From Burkholderiales bacterium (GTDB lineage: Bacteria > Pseudomonadota > Gammaproteobacteria > Burkholderiales > Burkholderiaceae_C): DNA of 50,775 bases. This document shows, piece after piece, positions 33,965-43,821 of this stretch; the first letter of the stretch is position 1; each line of letters begins with the position of its first letter. Where the stretch lies: contig JABEVE010000087.1 in NCBI GenBank assembly GCA_013044035.1, positions 1 through 50,775 of the forward strand. Direction: 5' to 3'. A program made the position numbers and the translations under genes. The notes beneath the pieces were generated by a model. That model was not told where the DNA came from. It did not search any database and saw only the letters and a list, made by a program, of their open reading frames with translations.

Positions 33965-34801
33965 TCAGGCGGCAAAGCGGCGCTGCGTCAGCCAGCGCGC
34001 AAGCAGCCAGCCCGCCGCAAGATAAGCGAGCAAGATGACCAGGTGCTTCCCGGCATGCGCATCCCAGTGGCCAAAGAACAGCGGTCGCACCAGTTGCACG
34101 GCCGCCTGCAGCGGCAGCACCTCGGCCAGGCTCCGCAACCACACCGGCATGGCGCTCAAGGGAAAGAAAATGCCGGAGAGGAAGGTCATGGGGGTGAGCA
34201 CCAGGGTGAAGTAGTAGGTGAAAAAGTCGTAAGACCTAGCCAGCGCATTGACGATCAACCCGAGCGCCGAAAACACCATGCCCACCAGTGCCAGCAAGGG
34301 CAGCGCAAGCAGCAGGCTGGGCTGGCGGCTGATGCCGAGCAGCGCGACGACGACGACCAGGGCGACGCCGCTCATCAAGGCCTTGGTTGCGGCCCAGAGC
34401 AATTCGCCGAACAACACGTCGTCCAAGGTGGTGGGGGTCAGCAGGATGGCATCCCAGGTTTTTTGCACATGCATGCGTGAAAACGCGGAATACAGCGCCT
34501 CGAAACTCGCGGAGTTCATCACGCTCATGCTCACCGTGCCGGAGGCGAGGAAGAGGATGTAGGGTACGCCGTCGACCGTGCCGACAAGCGAACCCACACC
34601 CCAGCCAAACGCGGCGAGCGTGAGCAGCGGCTCGGCGATGTTGCCGAGCAGGCTGGGCAGAGCCAGTTTGCGCCACACCAGAGCGTTGCGCCGCCATACA
34701 GGCCAAAAACGCCAGCGCGGCATGACCGGCTCGACGCCGGCACCGTGCGCCGGCTTGGTACCGGCCTCGGTGCTGGTCAGTGAAGTGGATGGGCGGGACA
34801 T
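33965..34801 (-). CDS. ABC-2 type transporter permease (NodJ-like)
   Basis: A 278-residue membrane protein with about six helices: LPSLLGNIAEPLLTLAAFGW, LASGTVSMSVMNSASFEALY, then LALPLLALVGMVFSALGLIV and FFTYYFTLVLTPMTFLSGIF. This is the ABC-2 permease layout of the NodJ branch. In rhizobia NodI-NodJ exports lipo-chitin signals; in free-living betaproteobacteria close relatives export unknown, probably lipid- or glycan-linked compounds. ATG at 34801 is preferred to a TTG at 34834 that would nearly abut the ATPase gene; no good ribosome-binding site. It works with the ATPase encoded directly upstream. Confidence 0.88.
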   Translation of the reverse strand: MSRPSTSLTSTEAGTKPAHGAGVEPVMPRWRFWPVWRRNALVWRKLALPSLLGNIAEPLLTLAAFGWGVGSLVGTVDGVPYILFLASGTVSMSVMNSASFEALYSAFSRMHVQKTWDAILLTPTTLDDVLFGELLWAATKALMSGVALVVVVALLGISRQPSLLLALPLLALVGMVFSALGLIVNALARSYDFFTYYFTLVLTPMTFLSGIFFPLSAMPVWLRSLAEVLPLQAAVQLVRPLFFGHWDAHAGKHLVILLAYLAAGWLLARWLTQRRFAA

Positions 34802-34842
34802 GACGGTGGTTGGGTGATGATGCCGCGACGGCAATGCCGAGC

Positions 34843-35802
34843 TCAGTCGCGCAGTTGCCGGCCGGTGAGCTTGAGGAACACGTCTTCCAGATTGGCTGAG
34901 CGATGCAGCACACGCAAGCCATGGCTCAAGCCCTGCACGGCGGCCAGAACAGGAACGGCGTCGTGCGTGTAGGCAAACAAGGTATCACCGCTGCGCTCCA
35001 GGCGTTGGACCTGATGTGCCAGCACATCCTGAGCTTCATCCACGCGAGGGCCATACATCTCAATCACCTCGGGCTCGACATGGCGGGCAATGAGCGTGAG
35101 TGGAGCATCCTCGTCCAGCTTGCGGCCATGGTCGAGCACCAACAGGCGCTGGCACAGGCGCTCGGCCTCATCCATGAAGTGTGTGGTGAGCAGAATGGAC
35201 TTGCCCTGCGCCACAAGCCGTTTGAGCCGGTCCCAGATGAGGTGGCGGGCCTGCGGATCCAGCCCGGTCGTGGGCTCGTCGAGAAAAATGATGTCGGGAT
35301 CGTGGATGAGCGCGCGTGCCAGGCTCAGACGGCGCTTCATGCCACCGGACAGTTCGGCGATCCGTGCATCGGCCTTGCCTTCCAGTGCAGCAAATTCCAG
35401 CAAGTCGTTGATGCGCAGGCGCATGGCGACCTCGCTCAGACCAAAGTAGCGGCCATAAATGCGCAGGTTTTCAGCCACTGTGAAATCCGGATCGAGACTG
35501 TCGTACTGCGTTACCACACCAACACGCATGCGTGCCAAGCGGGCTGCTTGCGGAACGACGTGACCCATGAGCCTCACACTGCCAGCATCGGGCGCGGCCA
35601 AGCCCAGACAAAGCCGGATGGTGGTGGTCTTACCGGCGCCGTTGGGGCCGATGATGCCGTAGCACTCTCCAGGGAGGATCTGAAAGCTGACATGGTGCAC
35701 CACGGCTTCGTCCCCGTAACGCTTGTCCAGGTCTTGCACCACGAGCCGAGCGCTGTCGGCTACCGGTGGGACGACCAGGAGCGGTGCAGGGCGCGCGTGC
35801 AT
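34843..35802 (-). CDS. ABC transporter ATP-binding protein (NodI-like)
   Basis: A 319-residue ATPase of the DrrA/NodI type. Walker [14 protein letters not shown]-loop region [18 protein letters not shown], signature [15 protein letters not shown], Walker [15 protein letters not shown] and the H-loop [11 protein letters not shown] are complete; a C-terminal extension of about 80 residues is usual for this exporter group. It precedes the permease gene by 41 bp and the two should form one exporter. The ATG at 35802 has a weak ribosome-binding site; the frame runs upstream over the ribosomal terminator and is not supported there. Confidence 0.9.
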   Translation of the reverse strand: MHARPAPLLVVPPVADSARLVVQDLDKRYGDEAVVHHVSFQILPGECYGIIGPNGAGKTTTIRLCLGLAAPDAGSVRLMGHVVPQAARLARMRVGVVTQYDSLDPDFTVAENLRIYGRYFGLSEVAMRLRINDLLEFAALEGKADARIAELSGGMKRRLSLARALIHDPDIIFLDEPTTGLDPQARHLIWDRLKRLVAQGKSILLTTHFMDEAERLCQRLLVLDHGRKLDEDAPLTLIARHVEPEVIEMYGPRVDEAQDVLAHQVQRLERSGDTLFAYTHDAVPVLAAVQGLSHGLRVLHRSANLEDVFLKLTGRQLRD

Positions 35803-35844
35803 GGCGATCGGTTCACTCACGTCGAGGCAGGGCGCTCCAAAACG

Positions 35845-35886
35845 ACACACCCGGCTGGGCCTTGAAAAGACCGAAGCCGGGTGTGT
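35845..35886 (-). terminator. terminator at the end of the ribosomal block
   Basis: A perfect 12-bp stem, ACACACCCGGCT (35845-35856) with AGCCGGGTGTGT (35875-35886), loop of 18, lies 50 bases past the rplQ stop. On the minus strand it is followed by CGTTTTGG, a weak T-run. It probably ends the spc-alpha transcript ahead of the ABC transporter genes. Confidence 0.7.
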
Positions 35887-35935
35887 GTGCCCAAGATCGC
35901 GCCGCTTCAGCGCCAATAGGCAGGGAGCGAGTCGA

Positions 35936-36331
35936 TTACTCGGCCGCCTTGGCGTCGGCAGCCACCTCGACGTCGGGGCGGTCCACCAGTTCGACATAGG
36001 CCATGGGGGCGTTATCGCCCACACGATTGCCGAACTTCAGGATGCGTGTGTAACCACCTGGACGGGTTTTGTAGCGCTCGCCGAGCTCACCGAACAGCTT
36101 GACCACGGAGTTGCGGTCACGCAGGCGATCGAATGCCAGGCGGCGATTCGCCAATGTTGGCTTTTTCCCCAGCGTGATGAGGGGCTCGACGACGCGGCGC
36201 AATTCCTTGGCCTTGGGCAGCGTGGTTTTGATGGCCTCGTGGGCGATGAGCGAATTCGCCATATTGCGCAGCATGGCCAGCCGATGGCTGGAGGTGCGGT
36301 TGAGTTTGCGCAGGCCGTGTCCGTGACGCAT
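35936..36331 (-). CDS. rplQ: 50S ribosomal protein L17
   Basis: A 131-residue L17 (start [20 protein letters not shown], then [19 protein letters not shown]). The acidic Ala-rich tail ends AADAKAAE. It is the last gene of the alpha operon, 148 bp after rpoA; that spacer holds a two-part hairpin (36390-36424). Confidence 0.97.
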   Translation of the reverse strand: MRHGHGLRKLNRTSSHRLAMLRNMANSLIAHEAIKTTLPKAKELRRVVEPLITLGKKPTLANRRLAFDRLRDRNSVVKLFGELGERYKTRPGGYTRILKFGNRVGDNAPMAYVELVDRPDVEVAADAKAAE

Positions 36332-36389
36332 GGTGCTTTCCTTTCGTTATGTTGATGAGCCAGCCGGATCAGGTACTGGCCTTGCACAG

Positions 36390-36424
36390 CGCAGTTGCGT
36401 ACCCAATCGTTGGGCAAAACTGCG
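36390..36424 (-). promoter_or_regulatory. hairpin in the rpoA-rplQ spacer
   Basis: CGCAGTT (36390-36396) pairs with AACTGCG (36418-36424), and inside it CCCAA (36402-36406) pairs with TTGGG (36410-36414) around TCG. It sits 56 bases past the rpoA stop. No T-run follows, so it may be a processing or stability element rather than a terminator. Confidence 0.4.
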
Positions 36425-36479
36425 GTAATAAGAAACGGGATCGGCCCGCGAAGCCCATCTCGGTGGCAATCGCGCCGAA

Positions 36480-37472
36480 TCAGTTGGCGCGATTTTCCAG
36501 CTCTGCGGGCGGCCAGCTCTCCAGCTTCATACCGAGGGTGAGCCCGCGCGCAGCCAGCACTTCCTTGATTTCATTGAGCGACTTGCGGCCCAGATTAGGC
36601 GTTTTGAGCAGCTCGGTTTCACTACGTTGGATCAGGTCGCCGATGTAATAGATGTTCTCTGCCTTGAGACAGTTGGCCGAACGCACCGTGAGTTCCAGGT
36701 CGTCGACTGGACGCAACAGGATGGGATCGAACTGCTGGGCGCTGGCGGAACCACCGGACTCCAGTGACTTCTCCGCGCCCTCCAGGCTGGCAAACACCGA
36801 CAGCTGCTCAACCAAAATGCGAGCCGAGGTACGAATGGCCTCTTCTGCACTGGTCGAACCGTTGGTTTCGATTTCCATCACCAGCTTGTCCAGATCGGTG
36901 CGCTGTTCGACACGCGCGTTTTCCACCGCGTAGCTCACGCGCCGCACCGGCGAGAACGATGCATCGAGCACGATACGACCAATGGTCTTGCCACCCTCAT
37001 CGGCATAGCGACGCAGGTTGCCCGGCACATAGCCACGCCCCTTCTCGACCTTGATCTGCATGTCCAGCTTGCCTTGATGCGACAAGTGCGCAATCACATG
37101 CTCCGGGTTGACAATTTCGACGTCGTGCGGTGTCTGGATATCAGCTGCAGTCACCACACCCTCGCCTTCCTTGCGCAATGACAGCGTGACCTCGTCGCGG
37201 TTGTGCAACTTGAACACCACGCCCTTGAGGTTGAGCAGCACGCCGATCACATCTTCCTGCAGACCATCGACCACGGAATATTCATGCAACACGCCGTTGA
37301 TACTCACCTCTGTCGGCGCATAACCGACCAGAGACGATAGCAGCACGCGCCGCAGGGCGTTCCCAAGGGTATGGCCGTAACCACGCTCGAATGGCTCAAG
37401 CGTGACCTTGGCACGCAGAGGGCCCAAAGCCTCGACTTGGATGGATTTGGGGCGAAGCAAAGCGGTTTGCAT
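36480..37472 (-). CDS. rpoA: RNA polymerase subunit alpha
   Basis: A 330-residue alpha subunit. The N-terminal assembly domain includes [20 protein letters not shown] and EFSIGEVDGL-type positions read here as [18 protein letters not shown]; the C-terminal DNA- and activator-binding domain reads [20 protein letters not shown], then [19 protein letters not shown]. Length is normal. It lies 149 bp after rpsD, an unusually wide gap with a long hairpin next to the rpsD stop. Confidence 0.98.
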   Translation of the reverse strand: MQTALLRPKSIQVEALGPLRAKVTLEPFERGYGHTLGNALRRVLLSSLVGYAPTEVSINGVLHEYSVVDGLQEDVIGVLLNLKGVVFKLHNRDEVTLSLRKEGEGVVTAADIQTPHDVEIVNPEHVIAHLSHQGKLDMQIKVEKGRGYVPGNLRRYADEGGKTIGRIVLDASFSPVRRVSYAVENARVEQRTDLDKLVMEIETNGSTSAEEAIRTSARILVEQLSVFASLEGAEKSLESGGSASAQQFDPILLRPVDDLELTVRSANCLKAENIYYIGDLIQRSETELLKTPNLGRKSLNEIKEVLAARGLTLGMKLESWPPAELENRAN

Positions 37473-37568
37473 GAATGTCCTTTCAAGACCCTCCGCTCGT
37501 TACGCGGATAAGGCTGATGGCTGGGGGATAGGCAAAAAAGCGAAGGGGCATCAACGGCCCTGTTTGAC

Positions 37569-37611
37569 TTTGGTTGATGCCAGGCCACTGTGCAGCCTGG
37601 TATCAACCAAA
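37569..37611 (-). promoter_or_regulatory. long hairpin between rpsD and rpoA
   Basis: TTTGGTTGATGCCAGGC (37569-37585) and GCCTGGTATCAACCAAA (37595-37611) pair at 16 of 17 positions around a 9-base loop. On the transcribed strand it begins 10 bases after the rpsD stop codon. No T-run follows. It may slow or process the transcript before rpoA, or be bound by a regulator; no family match is recognised. Confidence 0.7.
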
Positions 37612-37621
37612 CGATTACACC

Positions 37622-38245
37622 TCAACGTGAATACAGTTCGACGATTAGCGACTCGTTGATGTCATTGGCGAATTCGTCACGGTCCGGCATTTTCTTGAAC
37701 ACCGCTTCCATCTTGCTGGTGTCGACCGAAACCCAGGCGGGGAAACCATTGCCTTCGGCCAGCTTCAATGCATCCATGACACGCAGCTGCTTCTTGGACT
37801 TTTCGCGCACGGCCACTGTCTGGCCAGGCATGACACGCGCCGAAGGGATGTCCAGCAATTGGCCGTCAACCATAATGCTGCGATGGCCCACCAGTTGGCG
37901 CGCCTCAGCACGTGTAGACGCAAAACCCATGCGATAGACAACGGTGTCCAGTCGTGACTCCAACAGTGTCAGCAGGTTGACACCCGTGTTGCCGCGCATA
38001 CCCAGCGCCTTCTCGTAGGTACGGTGAAATTGCTTTTCCAGCATGCCATACATGCGCTTGACTTTTTGCTTCTCACGCAGTTGAGTGGCATAGTCAGACT
38101 GACGCGCGCCAGATGTACGGCCATGCTGGCCGGGCTTGGTATCGAACTTGGCTTTGGATTCAATGCCGCGACGCGCGCTCTTCAGAAAGAGGTCTGAGCC
38201 TTCACGGCGGGAGAGTTTGGCCTTGGGACCGAGATAACGTGCCAC
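37622..38245 (-). CDS. rpsD: 30S ribosomal protein S4
   Basis: A 207-residue S4, which begins 30S assembly and in E. coli also represses its own alpha operon. Start [21 protein letters not shown]4-domain part [20 protein letters not shown]. The N-terminal zinc cysteines of some S4 forms are absent. It is separated from rpsK by 167 bp, more than in the compact E. coli operon, with two hairpins in the spacer. Confidence 0.97.
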   Translation of the reverse strand: MARYLGPKAKLSRREGSDLFLKSARRGIESKAKFDTKPGQHGRTSGARQSDYATQLREKQKVKRMYGMLEKQFHRTYEKALGMRGNTGVNLLTLLESRLDTVVYRMGFASTRAEARQLVGHRSIMVDGQLLDIPSARVMPGQTVAVREKSKKQLRVMDALKLAEGNGFPAWVSVDTSKMEAVFKKMPDRDEFANDINESLIVELYSR

Positions 38246-38290
38246 TTGTTATTCCTTTCGATTGACTGCCGCAACACGCAGCTGCGGGAG

Positions 38291-38311
38291 CTTGAACCCT
38301 GAGGGCTCAAG
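38291..38311 (-). promoter_or_regulatory. hairpin upstream of rpsD
   Basis: On the minus strand CTTGAGCCC and GGGTTCAAG form a 9-bp stem with one G-U pair and a 3-base loop, 45 bases before the rpsD start. A second hairpin, GTTCTGC with GCAGAAC, follows the rpsK stop at 38389-38407. They could be targets for S4 feedback or processing signals. Confidence 0.4.
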
Positions 38312-38388
38312 CAGTGGGCTTTGCAGCTGGACGCCGCGTGGAGATCCGAATATATCGGTTGCGATCCGGCGAGGATTGTCAAATAAGT

Positions 38389-38407
38389 GTTCTGCGCCTT
38401 GCAGAAC
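38389..38407 (-). promoter_or_regulatory. hairpin just after rpsK
   Basis: GTTCTGC (38389-38395) and GCAGAAC (38401-38407) form a perfect 7-bp stem with a 5-base loop, five bases past the rpsK stop. The following bases on the minus strand, ACTTATTTG, are not a strong T-run. Possibly a partial terminator or processing site. Confidence 0.4.
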
Positions 38408-38412
38408 TGCAA

Positions 38413-38817
38413 TCAGATGCGGCGACGCTTCGGCGGTCGGCATCCGTTATGCGGTACCGGGGTCACGTCGGCAATCTGAATGACCTTGATGCCAAGGCCA
38501 TTGAGCGCACGCACGGCTGATTCGCGACCGGGACCTGGGCCCTTGATGCGAACCTCGAGTTGCTTGATGCCGCACTCGATTGCCTGGCGGCCGGCGTTTT
38601 CTGCAGCGACCTGCGCGGCAAATGGTGTGGATTTACGTGAACCCTTGAAACCCTGTCCGCCGGAGGATGCCCATGACAAGGCATTGCCCATACGGTCAGT
38701 GATCGTGATGATGGTGTTGTTGAACGAAGCATGCACATGCGCAATGCCGTCCGCAACATTCTTGCGAACCTTCTTCCGCGCACGCTGTGCGGAAGCTTGG
38801 TTGGGAGCTTTAGCCAT
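38413..38817 (-). CDS. rpsK: 30S ribosomal protein S11
   Basis: A 134-residue S11. The conserved part runs [20 protein letters not shown], then [20 protein letters not shown], ending in [17 protein letters not shown] as in all bacterial S11. It lies 26 bp after rpsM. Confidence 0.98.
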   Translation of the reverse strand: MAKAPNQASAQRARKKVRKNVADGIAHVHASFNNTIITITDRMGNALSWASSGGQGFKGSRKSTPFAAQVAAENAGRQAIECGIKQLEVRIKGPGPGRESAVRALNGLGIKVIQIADVTPVPHNGCRPPKRRRI

Positions 38818-38843
38818 GACAGAGTCCTTGTGTCCTTGTGTCT

Positions 38844-39209
38844 TTATTTCTTCAGTGCAACGCCGCCCTTGCGCGGTCCCTTGCGGGTGCGCGCATTGGT
38901 GCGGGTACGCTGACCACGGACCGGCAAGCCACGACGGTGACGCATGCCACGGTAGCAGCCCAAGTCCATCAGGCGCTTGATGTTGATCGACATTTCGCGA
39001 CGCAAATCGCCTTCGATGACGTATTGACCGACTTGCTCGCGAACTTTTTCAAGCTCAGCGTCGGTAATGTCCTTCACCTTGGTGGAATAAGCGAGACCAG
39101 CCGCTTCACAGATCTTGCGAGCCGTGGTCCGGCCAATGCCGTAGATTGCAGTCAGGCCGATTTCGGCGTGTTGATGCGGTGGAATGTTGATACCAGCAAT
39201 ACGAGCCAT
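38844..39209 (-). CDS. rpsM: 30S ribosomal protein S13
   Basis: A 121-residue S13 ([40 protein letters not shown]). It contacts tRNA and 23S rRNA at the head of the 30S subunit. It lies 27 bp after rpmJ. Confidence 0.98.
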   Translation of the reverse strand: MARIAGINIPPHQHAEIGLTAIYGIGRTTARKICEAAGLAYSTKVKDITDAELEKVREQVGQYVIEGDLRREMSINIKRLMDLGCYRGMRHRRGLPVRGQRTRTNARTRKGPRKGGVALKK

Positions 39210-39236
39210 TTTATTCCTCGATTCAGATTCCGCCGG

Positions 39237-39350
39237 TCAACCCTGGCGCTGCTTGTGACGTGGGTCAGTACAAATCACGCGCACCACACCCTTGCGGCGA
39301 ATGATTTTGCAATTTCTGCACATTTTTTTAATGGACGCACCAACTTTCAT
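39237..39350 (-). CDS. rpmJ: 50S ribosomal protein L36
   Basis: A 37-residue L36: it begins [20 protein letters not shown] and ends [10 protein letters not shown]. The zinc ligands Cys11, Cys14, Cys27 and His32 are all present, so it is the zinc-binding form. It lies 12 bp after infA and 27 bp before rpsM, the usual betaproteobacterial place. Confidence 0.97.
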   Translation of the reverse strand: MKVGASIKKMCRNCKIIRRKGVVRVICTDPRHKQRQG

Positions 39351-39362
39351 GATTTACCTCTT

Positions 39363-39581
39363 TTATTTTGCCCGGAATACGATCCGTGCCCGCGTCAAAT
39401 CGTAAGGCGTTAGTTCAACAGTTACTTTATCGCCCGGCAAAATACGAATATAGTGCATACGCATTTTACCGGAGATATGACCCAGCACTACATGCCCATT
39501 CTCTAGTTTAACCCTAAAAGTAGCGTTGGGGAGATTTTCGAGAATCTCGCCCTGCATCTGAATTGCATCGTCCTTGGACAT
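39363..39581 (-). CDS. infA: translation initiation factor IF-1
   Basis: A 72-residue IF-1 with the standard OB fold: [40 protein letters not shown] and the end [11 protein letters not shown] at 39581 gives the universal length; a TTG at 39599 in the same frame would add six unconserved residues and overlap secY. The position between secY and rpmJ is typical of betaproteobacteria. Confidence 0.97.
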   Translation of the reverse strand: MSKDDAIQMQGEILENLPNATFRVKLENGHVVLGHISGKMRMHYIRILPGDKVTVELTPYDLTRARIVFRAK

Positions 39582-39595
39582 AGATTCGTGTTGAC

Positions 39596-40915
39596 TCAAC
39601 GCAGGGTCATACCGCTTTTGAAATTAGCACGCTTGAGCAAGGCATCGTACTGATGTGACATCGCATAAGCCTGCACTTGAGCCATGAAATCCATGGTCAC
39701 AACTACAATAATCAGCAAGGACGTACCGCCAAAGTTAAAAGGCACATTGTATTTCAAAACCAGGAATTCTGGCAGCAGACAAACCAATGTGATGTAAAGC
39801 GCGCCGGCCAGGGTTAGACGCATCAGAATCTTGTCAATATGGCGAGCAGTTTGCTCCCCAGGCCGAATACCCGGAATGAATGCGCCACTCTTTTTCAAAT
39901 TATCTGCAGTCTCACGGCTATTAAATACCAAAGCGGTATAAAAGAAGCAGAAAAAGATGATCGCGCCCGCATACAGTGCAACATAAATAGGTTGACCGGG
40001 CGAGAGCAAAGCAGCCGCGTCCTTGAGCCAACTCATGCCACGGCCCGAGCCGAACCAACTAACGATCGTGGCAGGCAGCAAGATGATCGATGAGGCGAAA
40101 ATTGGGGGAATCACGCCAGACATGTTCAACTTTAAAGGTAGATGAGAAGATTGCCCACCATACACCTTATTTCCGACTTGACGGCGCGCGTAATTGACAA
40201 GAATTTTTCGCTGGCCGCGCTCGACAAAGACCACGAAATAAGTCACAGCAATTACGATAGCCAGCACGAATATGGAAACCAGAATACTCATGGCTCCAGT
40301 GCGCACCAACTCCAACAGACCGCCAAGAGCCGTCGGCAAACCGGAAGCAATACCGGCAAATATAATTATGGATATACCATTACCAAGACCGCGTTCAGTG
40401 ATTTGCTCACCAAGCCACATCAAAAACATTGTGCCAGCAGTCAAGCTAACAACAGCCGTCAACTTGAATCCGAGTCCCGGATCCAGAACCAGCCCCTGTG
40501 TAGCGCTGAGTGCAACAGAAATTCCGAGAGACTGGAAAATGGCCAAAAATAGCGTGAAATAGCGCGTGTATTGCGTAATTTTCCGTCGCCCCGCCTCACC
40601 TTCCTTTTTCAGAGCCTCCATCGACGGAACCACATAGGTGAGCAACTGCATGATGATCGACGCCGAAATGTACGGCATGATCCCAAGCGCAAAAACCGTG
40701 AAGCGCGAAAGTGCCCCGCCGGAGAACATGTTGAACAAACCGAGAATGCCGCCGGAGTTGTTGTTGAACAACTGTTGCAATTGCTGCGGATTGATGCCGG
40801 GGACGGGAATATGAGCTCCGATACGGAACACAACCAGGGCGCCGAGCAAAAACATCAGGCGCTTGGTCAGATCGCCGTATTTTCCGCCACCGAGTGCGCT
40901 GGATTGCGTTGCCAT
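39596..40915 (-). CDS. secY: protein translocase subunit SecY
   Basis: A 439-residue SecY, the channel of the Sec translocon, with ten membrane helices. Conserved parts: [16 protein letters not shown] near the start, the plug region after it, [20 protein letters not shown] and [23 protein letters not shown] at 40915 is chosen since the frame upstream covers rplO. Base composition is clearly more AT-rich than in neighbouring genes. It follows rplO by 7 bp. Confidence 0.97.
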   Translation of the reverse strand: MATQSSALGGGKYGDLTKRLMFLLGALVVFRIGAHIPVPGINPQQLQQLFNNNSGGILGLFNMFSGGALSRFTVFALGIMPYISASIIMQLLTYVVPSMEALKKEGEAGRRKITQYTRYFTLFLAIFQSLGISVALSATQGLVLDPGLGFKLTAVVSLTAGTMFLMWLGEQITERGLGNGISIIIFAGIASGLPTALGGLLELVRTGAMSILVSIFVLAIVIAVTYFVVFVERGQRKILVNYARRQVGNKVYGGQSSHLPLKLNMSGVIPPIFASSIILLPATIVSWFGSGRGMSWLKDAAALLSPGQPIYVALYAGAIIFFCFFYTALVFNSRETADNLKKSGAFIPGIRPGEQTARHIDKILMRLTLAGALYITLVCLLPEFLVLKYNVPFNFGGTSLLIIVVVTMDFMAQVQAYAMSHQYDALLKRANFKSGMTLR

Positions 40916-40922
40916 GATGGGA

Positions 40923-41372
40923 TTAGCTTGCGTCTGCCTGCTGGGCGACCTTGCCGCCCGCCGCTTCAATGGCAAGCTTTGCGCCGCGACTCAGCAAGAC
41001 ACCACTGACCATGAACGCACGCACCACCTCTCCGGAGGCGAAAATCTTGGCCGATAGCGCCTGATCGGAGATAAGACCGGCCGCCTTGAGGCTGAGCAGA
41101 TCCACCTGGTCGCCCTGGATCAGAGCAAGCTCGGAGAGACGGACTTCCGCCTTGAACTTCGCCGTCGGAGATTTGAAACCACGCTTGGGCAGGCGACGCT
41201 GCAGCGGCATCTGACCACCTTCAAAGCCAACCTTGTGGTAGCCGCCGGAGCGCGATTTCTGGCCTTTGTGTCCGCGACCCGAGGTTTTACCCAGCCCGGA
41301 GCCAATGCCACGACCGACGCGCTTGCTGCTGTGCGTGGCGCCTGCTGCGGGTTGAATTGTGTTGAGTTGCAT
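40923..41372 (-). CDS. rplO: 50S ribosomal protein L15
   Basis: A 149-residue L15: [20 protein letters not shown] at the start, then the Gly/Arg-rich [20 protein letters not shown] and [17 protein letters not shown]. An ATG five codons upstream (41387) is possible, but the family normally begins with M-x-L-N-T-I. Confidence 0.96.
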   Translation of the reverse strand: MQLNTIQPAAGATHSSKRVGRGIGSGLGKTSGRGHKGQKSRSGGYHKVGFEGGQMPLQRRLPKRGFKSPTAKFKAEVRLSELALIQGDQVDLLSLKAAGLISDQALSAKIFASGEVVRAFMVSGVLLSRGAKLAIEAAGGKVAQQADAS

Positions 41373-41443
41373 GCTGCTGGATCCCATGTGGATGCTGCGC
41401 GGCGACAGTAGAACAAGCTGCTGCGTCGGCGCGTGTTGAGCCT

Positions 41444-41629
41444 TCAGGCAATGACCTTGACGAGATAGTCGACCTTGCGAATCATGCCTCGGACGGCTGG
41501 TGTATCTTCAAGGGCGCGCTCGTCATTGACGCGGCGCAGGCCAAGACCGCGCACCGTGTCGCGATGATCGGAGCGAGTGCCGATGACGCTGCGCACCAAT
41601 TTGACTTTCACTTCTTTCTTCTCTTGCAT
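41444..41629 (-). CDS. rpmD: 50S ribosomal protein L30
   Basis: A 61-residue L30 with [20 protein letters not shown] and [20 protein letters not shown]. It lies 8 bp after rpsE. Confidence 0.96.
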   Translation of the reverse strand: MQEKKEVKVKLVRSVIGTRSDHRDTVRGLGLRRVNDERALEDTPAVRGMIRKVDYLVKVIA

Positions 41630-41637
41630 GGCGGCGC

Positions 41638-42156
41638 TCAGTTGAGGATTTCTTCAAGACTCTTGCCACGCTTCATGGCGATCTCCGAAGGGGTATTCGC
41701 CTTGGTCAGACCGTCCAGCGTGGCGCGAACCATGTTGTAGGGATTGGTCGAACCGTGGCTCTTGGCGACGACGTCGGTAATCCCGACCACCTCGAAAATG
41801 GCGCGCATGGGCCCACCTGCGATGATGCCCGTACCCTGCGGGGCTGGCGCCATCATGACATCGGAGGCGGCGTGGCTGCCGAAAACCTGGTGGTGCAAGG
41901 TGCCGTTCTTCAACTTGATCTTGATCATGTTGCGGCGCGCCTGGTCCATGGCCTTTTGCACGGCGACCGGCACTTCACGCGCCTTGCCTTTGCCCATGCC
42001 GATACGCCCATCCCCGTCACCCACGACGGCCAGAGCGGCGAAACCCAGGATACGGCCGCCCTTGACCACCTTGGTCACGCGGTTCACGGCAATCATTTTT
42101 TCCCGCAGACCGTCATCACGGGCTTCGGTGTTCATCTTTGCTTGGACTTTGGCCAT
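41638..42156 (-). CDS. rpsE: 30S ribosomal protein S5
   Basis: A 172-residue S5, which helps decoding accuracy. The N-terminal RNA-binding loop [20 protein letters not shown] and the C-terminal part with [19 protein letters not shown] are clear. It follows rplR by 7 bp. Confidence 0.97.
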   Translation of the reverse strand: MAKVQAKMNTEARDDGLREKMIAVNRVTKVVKGGRILGFAALAVVGDGDGRIGMGKGKAREVPVAVQKAMDQARRNMIKIKLKNGTLHHQVFGSHAASDVMMAPAPQGTGIIAGGPMRAIFEVVGITDVVAKSHGSTNPYNMVRATLDGLTKANTPSEIAMKRGKSLEEILN

Positions 42157-42163
42157 GTCAACC

Positions 42164-42523
42164 TCAGAATTTCAAACCAGCTTCGCGCGCAGCTTCAGCC
42201 AGGGCCTTGACGCGGCCGTGATACTGAAACCCCGAGCGATCAAAGGCAACCTGCTCGATGCCTGCAGCACGCGCCTTTTCCGCAATACGTCGACCGACTA
42301 TTTGCGCTGCACCCACATTCCCACCCGAACCCTGGAGTTGCTGGCGGACTTCAGGCTCAACTGTCGAAGCGGTCATCAGCACACGGTCACCATCCTCGGA
42401 AATGATGCTGGCGTAAATGTGCGCATTCGAGCGATGCACCGCGAGGCGTGTCACACGAAGCCGCACAATCTGGGCGCGCGTGGACTTGGCACGGCGCATA
42501 CGGGCTAGTTTTTTATTTAGCAT
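42164..42523 (-). CDS. rplR: 50S ribosomal protein L18
   Basis: A 119-residue L18, which binds 5S rRNA (RLTVHRSN-type motif read as [16 protein letters not shown]; end [20 protein letters not shown]). It follows rplF by 11 bp. Confidence 0.97.
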   Translation of the reverse strand: MLNKKLARMRRAKSTRAQIVRLRVTRLAVHRSNAHIYASIISEDGDRVLMTASTVEPEVRQQLQGSGGNVGAAQIVGRRIAEKARAAGIEQVAFDRSGFQYHGRVKALAEAAREAGLKF

Positions 42524-42534
42524 GGCACAGCCCC

Positions 42535-43068
42535 TTATTTCTTCTTGGTTTCCTTGATCACCACGACCTCATTGGCGTAGCGAACACCCTTGCCCTTGTA
42601 TGGCTCAGGCGGACGGATTGCACGGATATCTGCAGCCATTTGGCCGACCAACTGCTTGTCGACACCCTTGAGCACGATTTCCGTAGGAGTCGGCGCCTCG
42701 ATTTTGATGCCATCAGGCATGTCACGTACCACAGGATGCGAGAAACCGAGAGATAAATTCAGTTTGGCCCCCTGAATCTGCGCCTTGTAACCGACACCGA
42801 CAAGAGTCAGCCTTTTCTCAAAGCCCTTGTCGACGCCTGCGACCATACCGGCAACAAGCGCGCGAAAAGTACCAGAGAGTGCGTGCGACTCTCGGCTTGC
42901 GTCGGTTGGAGCAAACGTCAAGTGACCGTCTTGCAATTCGACCTTGACCAGCGGATTCAGTGCGCGCTGCAGACGGCCCAAACCTCCCTTGACTGCGATT
43001 TGCTCCGCAGTCAAAGAGATCTCAACCCCTTTGGGGATGACGATAGGATTTTTGGCGACTCGAGACAT
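42535..43068 (-). CDS. rplF: 50S ribosomal protein L6
   Basis: A 177-residue L6 (start [20 protein letters not shown]; end [20 protein letters not shown]). GAGGG lies 7 bases before the ATG at 43068; an ATG two codons earlier is less well placed. Confidence 0.97.
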   Translation of the reverse strand: MSRVAKNPIVIPKGVEISLTAEQIAVKGGLGRLQRALNPLVKVELQDGHLTFAPTDASRESHALSGTFRALVAGMVAGVDKGFEKRLTLVGVGYKAQIQGAKLNLSLGFSHPVVRDMPDGIKIEAPTPTEIVLKGVDKQLVGQMAADIRAIRPPEPYKGKGVRYANEVVVIKETKKK

Positions 43069-43081
43069 GGCCAACCCTCAA

Positions 43082-43477
43082 TTAAGCAACATAGCAAAGA
43101 ACCTCACCGCCGACGCCAACCTGGCGCGCTTTACGGTCGGTCATCACACCCTGTGGTGTGGAAACAATTGCAACTCCAAGCCCGTTCAGAACCTGGGGAA
43201 TGGCGTGCTGCCCGCGGTAGATTCTCAGGCCAGGACGACTGACGCGTTCGATGCGCTCGATTACCGGGCGCCCTGCGTAGTACTTGAGTGCGATTTGCAA
43301 ATCAGCCTTGACTCCATCGCGCAGCAATTCGAAGCCATCGATATAGCCCTCGTCCTGTAGAACCTGCGCAATAGCCGTCTTGAGTTTCGACGCCGGCATC
43401 TTGACTGTAGCCTTTTCCACCATCTGCGCATTACGGATGCGCGTCAGCATGTCGGCAATAGGATCACTCATGCTCAT
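43082..43477 (-). CDS. rpsH: 30S ribosomal protein S8
   Basis: A 131-residue S8 ([20 protein letters not shown]; end [20 protein letters not shown]). In E. coli S8 represses translation of the spc operon by binding mRNA at rplE; I did not find a clear copy of that site here. Confidence 0.97.
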   Translation of the reverse strand: MSMSDPIADMLTRIRNAQMVEKATVKMPASKLKTAIAQVLQDEGYIDGFELLRDGVKADLQIALKYYAGRPVIERIERVSRPGLRIYRGQHAIPQVLNGLGVAIVSTPQGVMTDRKARQVGVGGEVLCYVA

Positions 43478-43509
43478 TAAATATTCTCCAGAGAGTTCCG
43501 TTAGCCGCC

Positions 43510-43815
43510 TTACCAGCTGGACTTGGTGATGCCGGGGATCTCCCCGCGAAACGCCAATTCGCGAATCTTGTTGCGACCCAGACCGAACTTGCGGAACGTG
43601 CCGCGCGAGCGACCTGTCAACGCGCAGCGATTGCGCAAGCGAGTCGGATTTGCATTGCGCGGCAGCTGCTGCAAGGCATGGCGAGCCTGCAAATGTTCGT
43701 CGTGCGACTTGCCCATATCAGCGATGACAGCTTGCAGGGCAGCTCGCTTGCCCGCAAATTTTTCGACGAGTTTTTCTCGCTTTTCCTGGCGATTGATCAA
43801 TGAAAGCTTAGCCAT
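43510..43815 (-). CDS. rpsN: 30S ribosomal protein S14
   Basis: A 101-residue S14 of the long, zinc-free form (no CxxC pairs), with [20 protein letters not shown] and [20 protein letters not shown]. It lies 6 bp after rplE. Confidence 0.97.
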   Translation of the reverse strand: MAKLSLINRQEKREKLVEKFAGKRAALQAVIADMGKSHDEHLQARHALQQLPRNANPTRLRNRCALTGRSRGTFRKFGLGRNKIRELAFRGEIPGITKSSW

Positions 43816-43821
43816 GACATC

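Noticed and set aside
38349-38382. Possible promoter TTGACA...TATATT upstream of rpsD
   Set aside because: The spacing between the elements is 22 bases, outside the range for sigma70, so I do not list it as a promoter.
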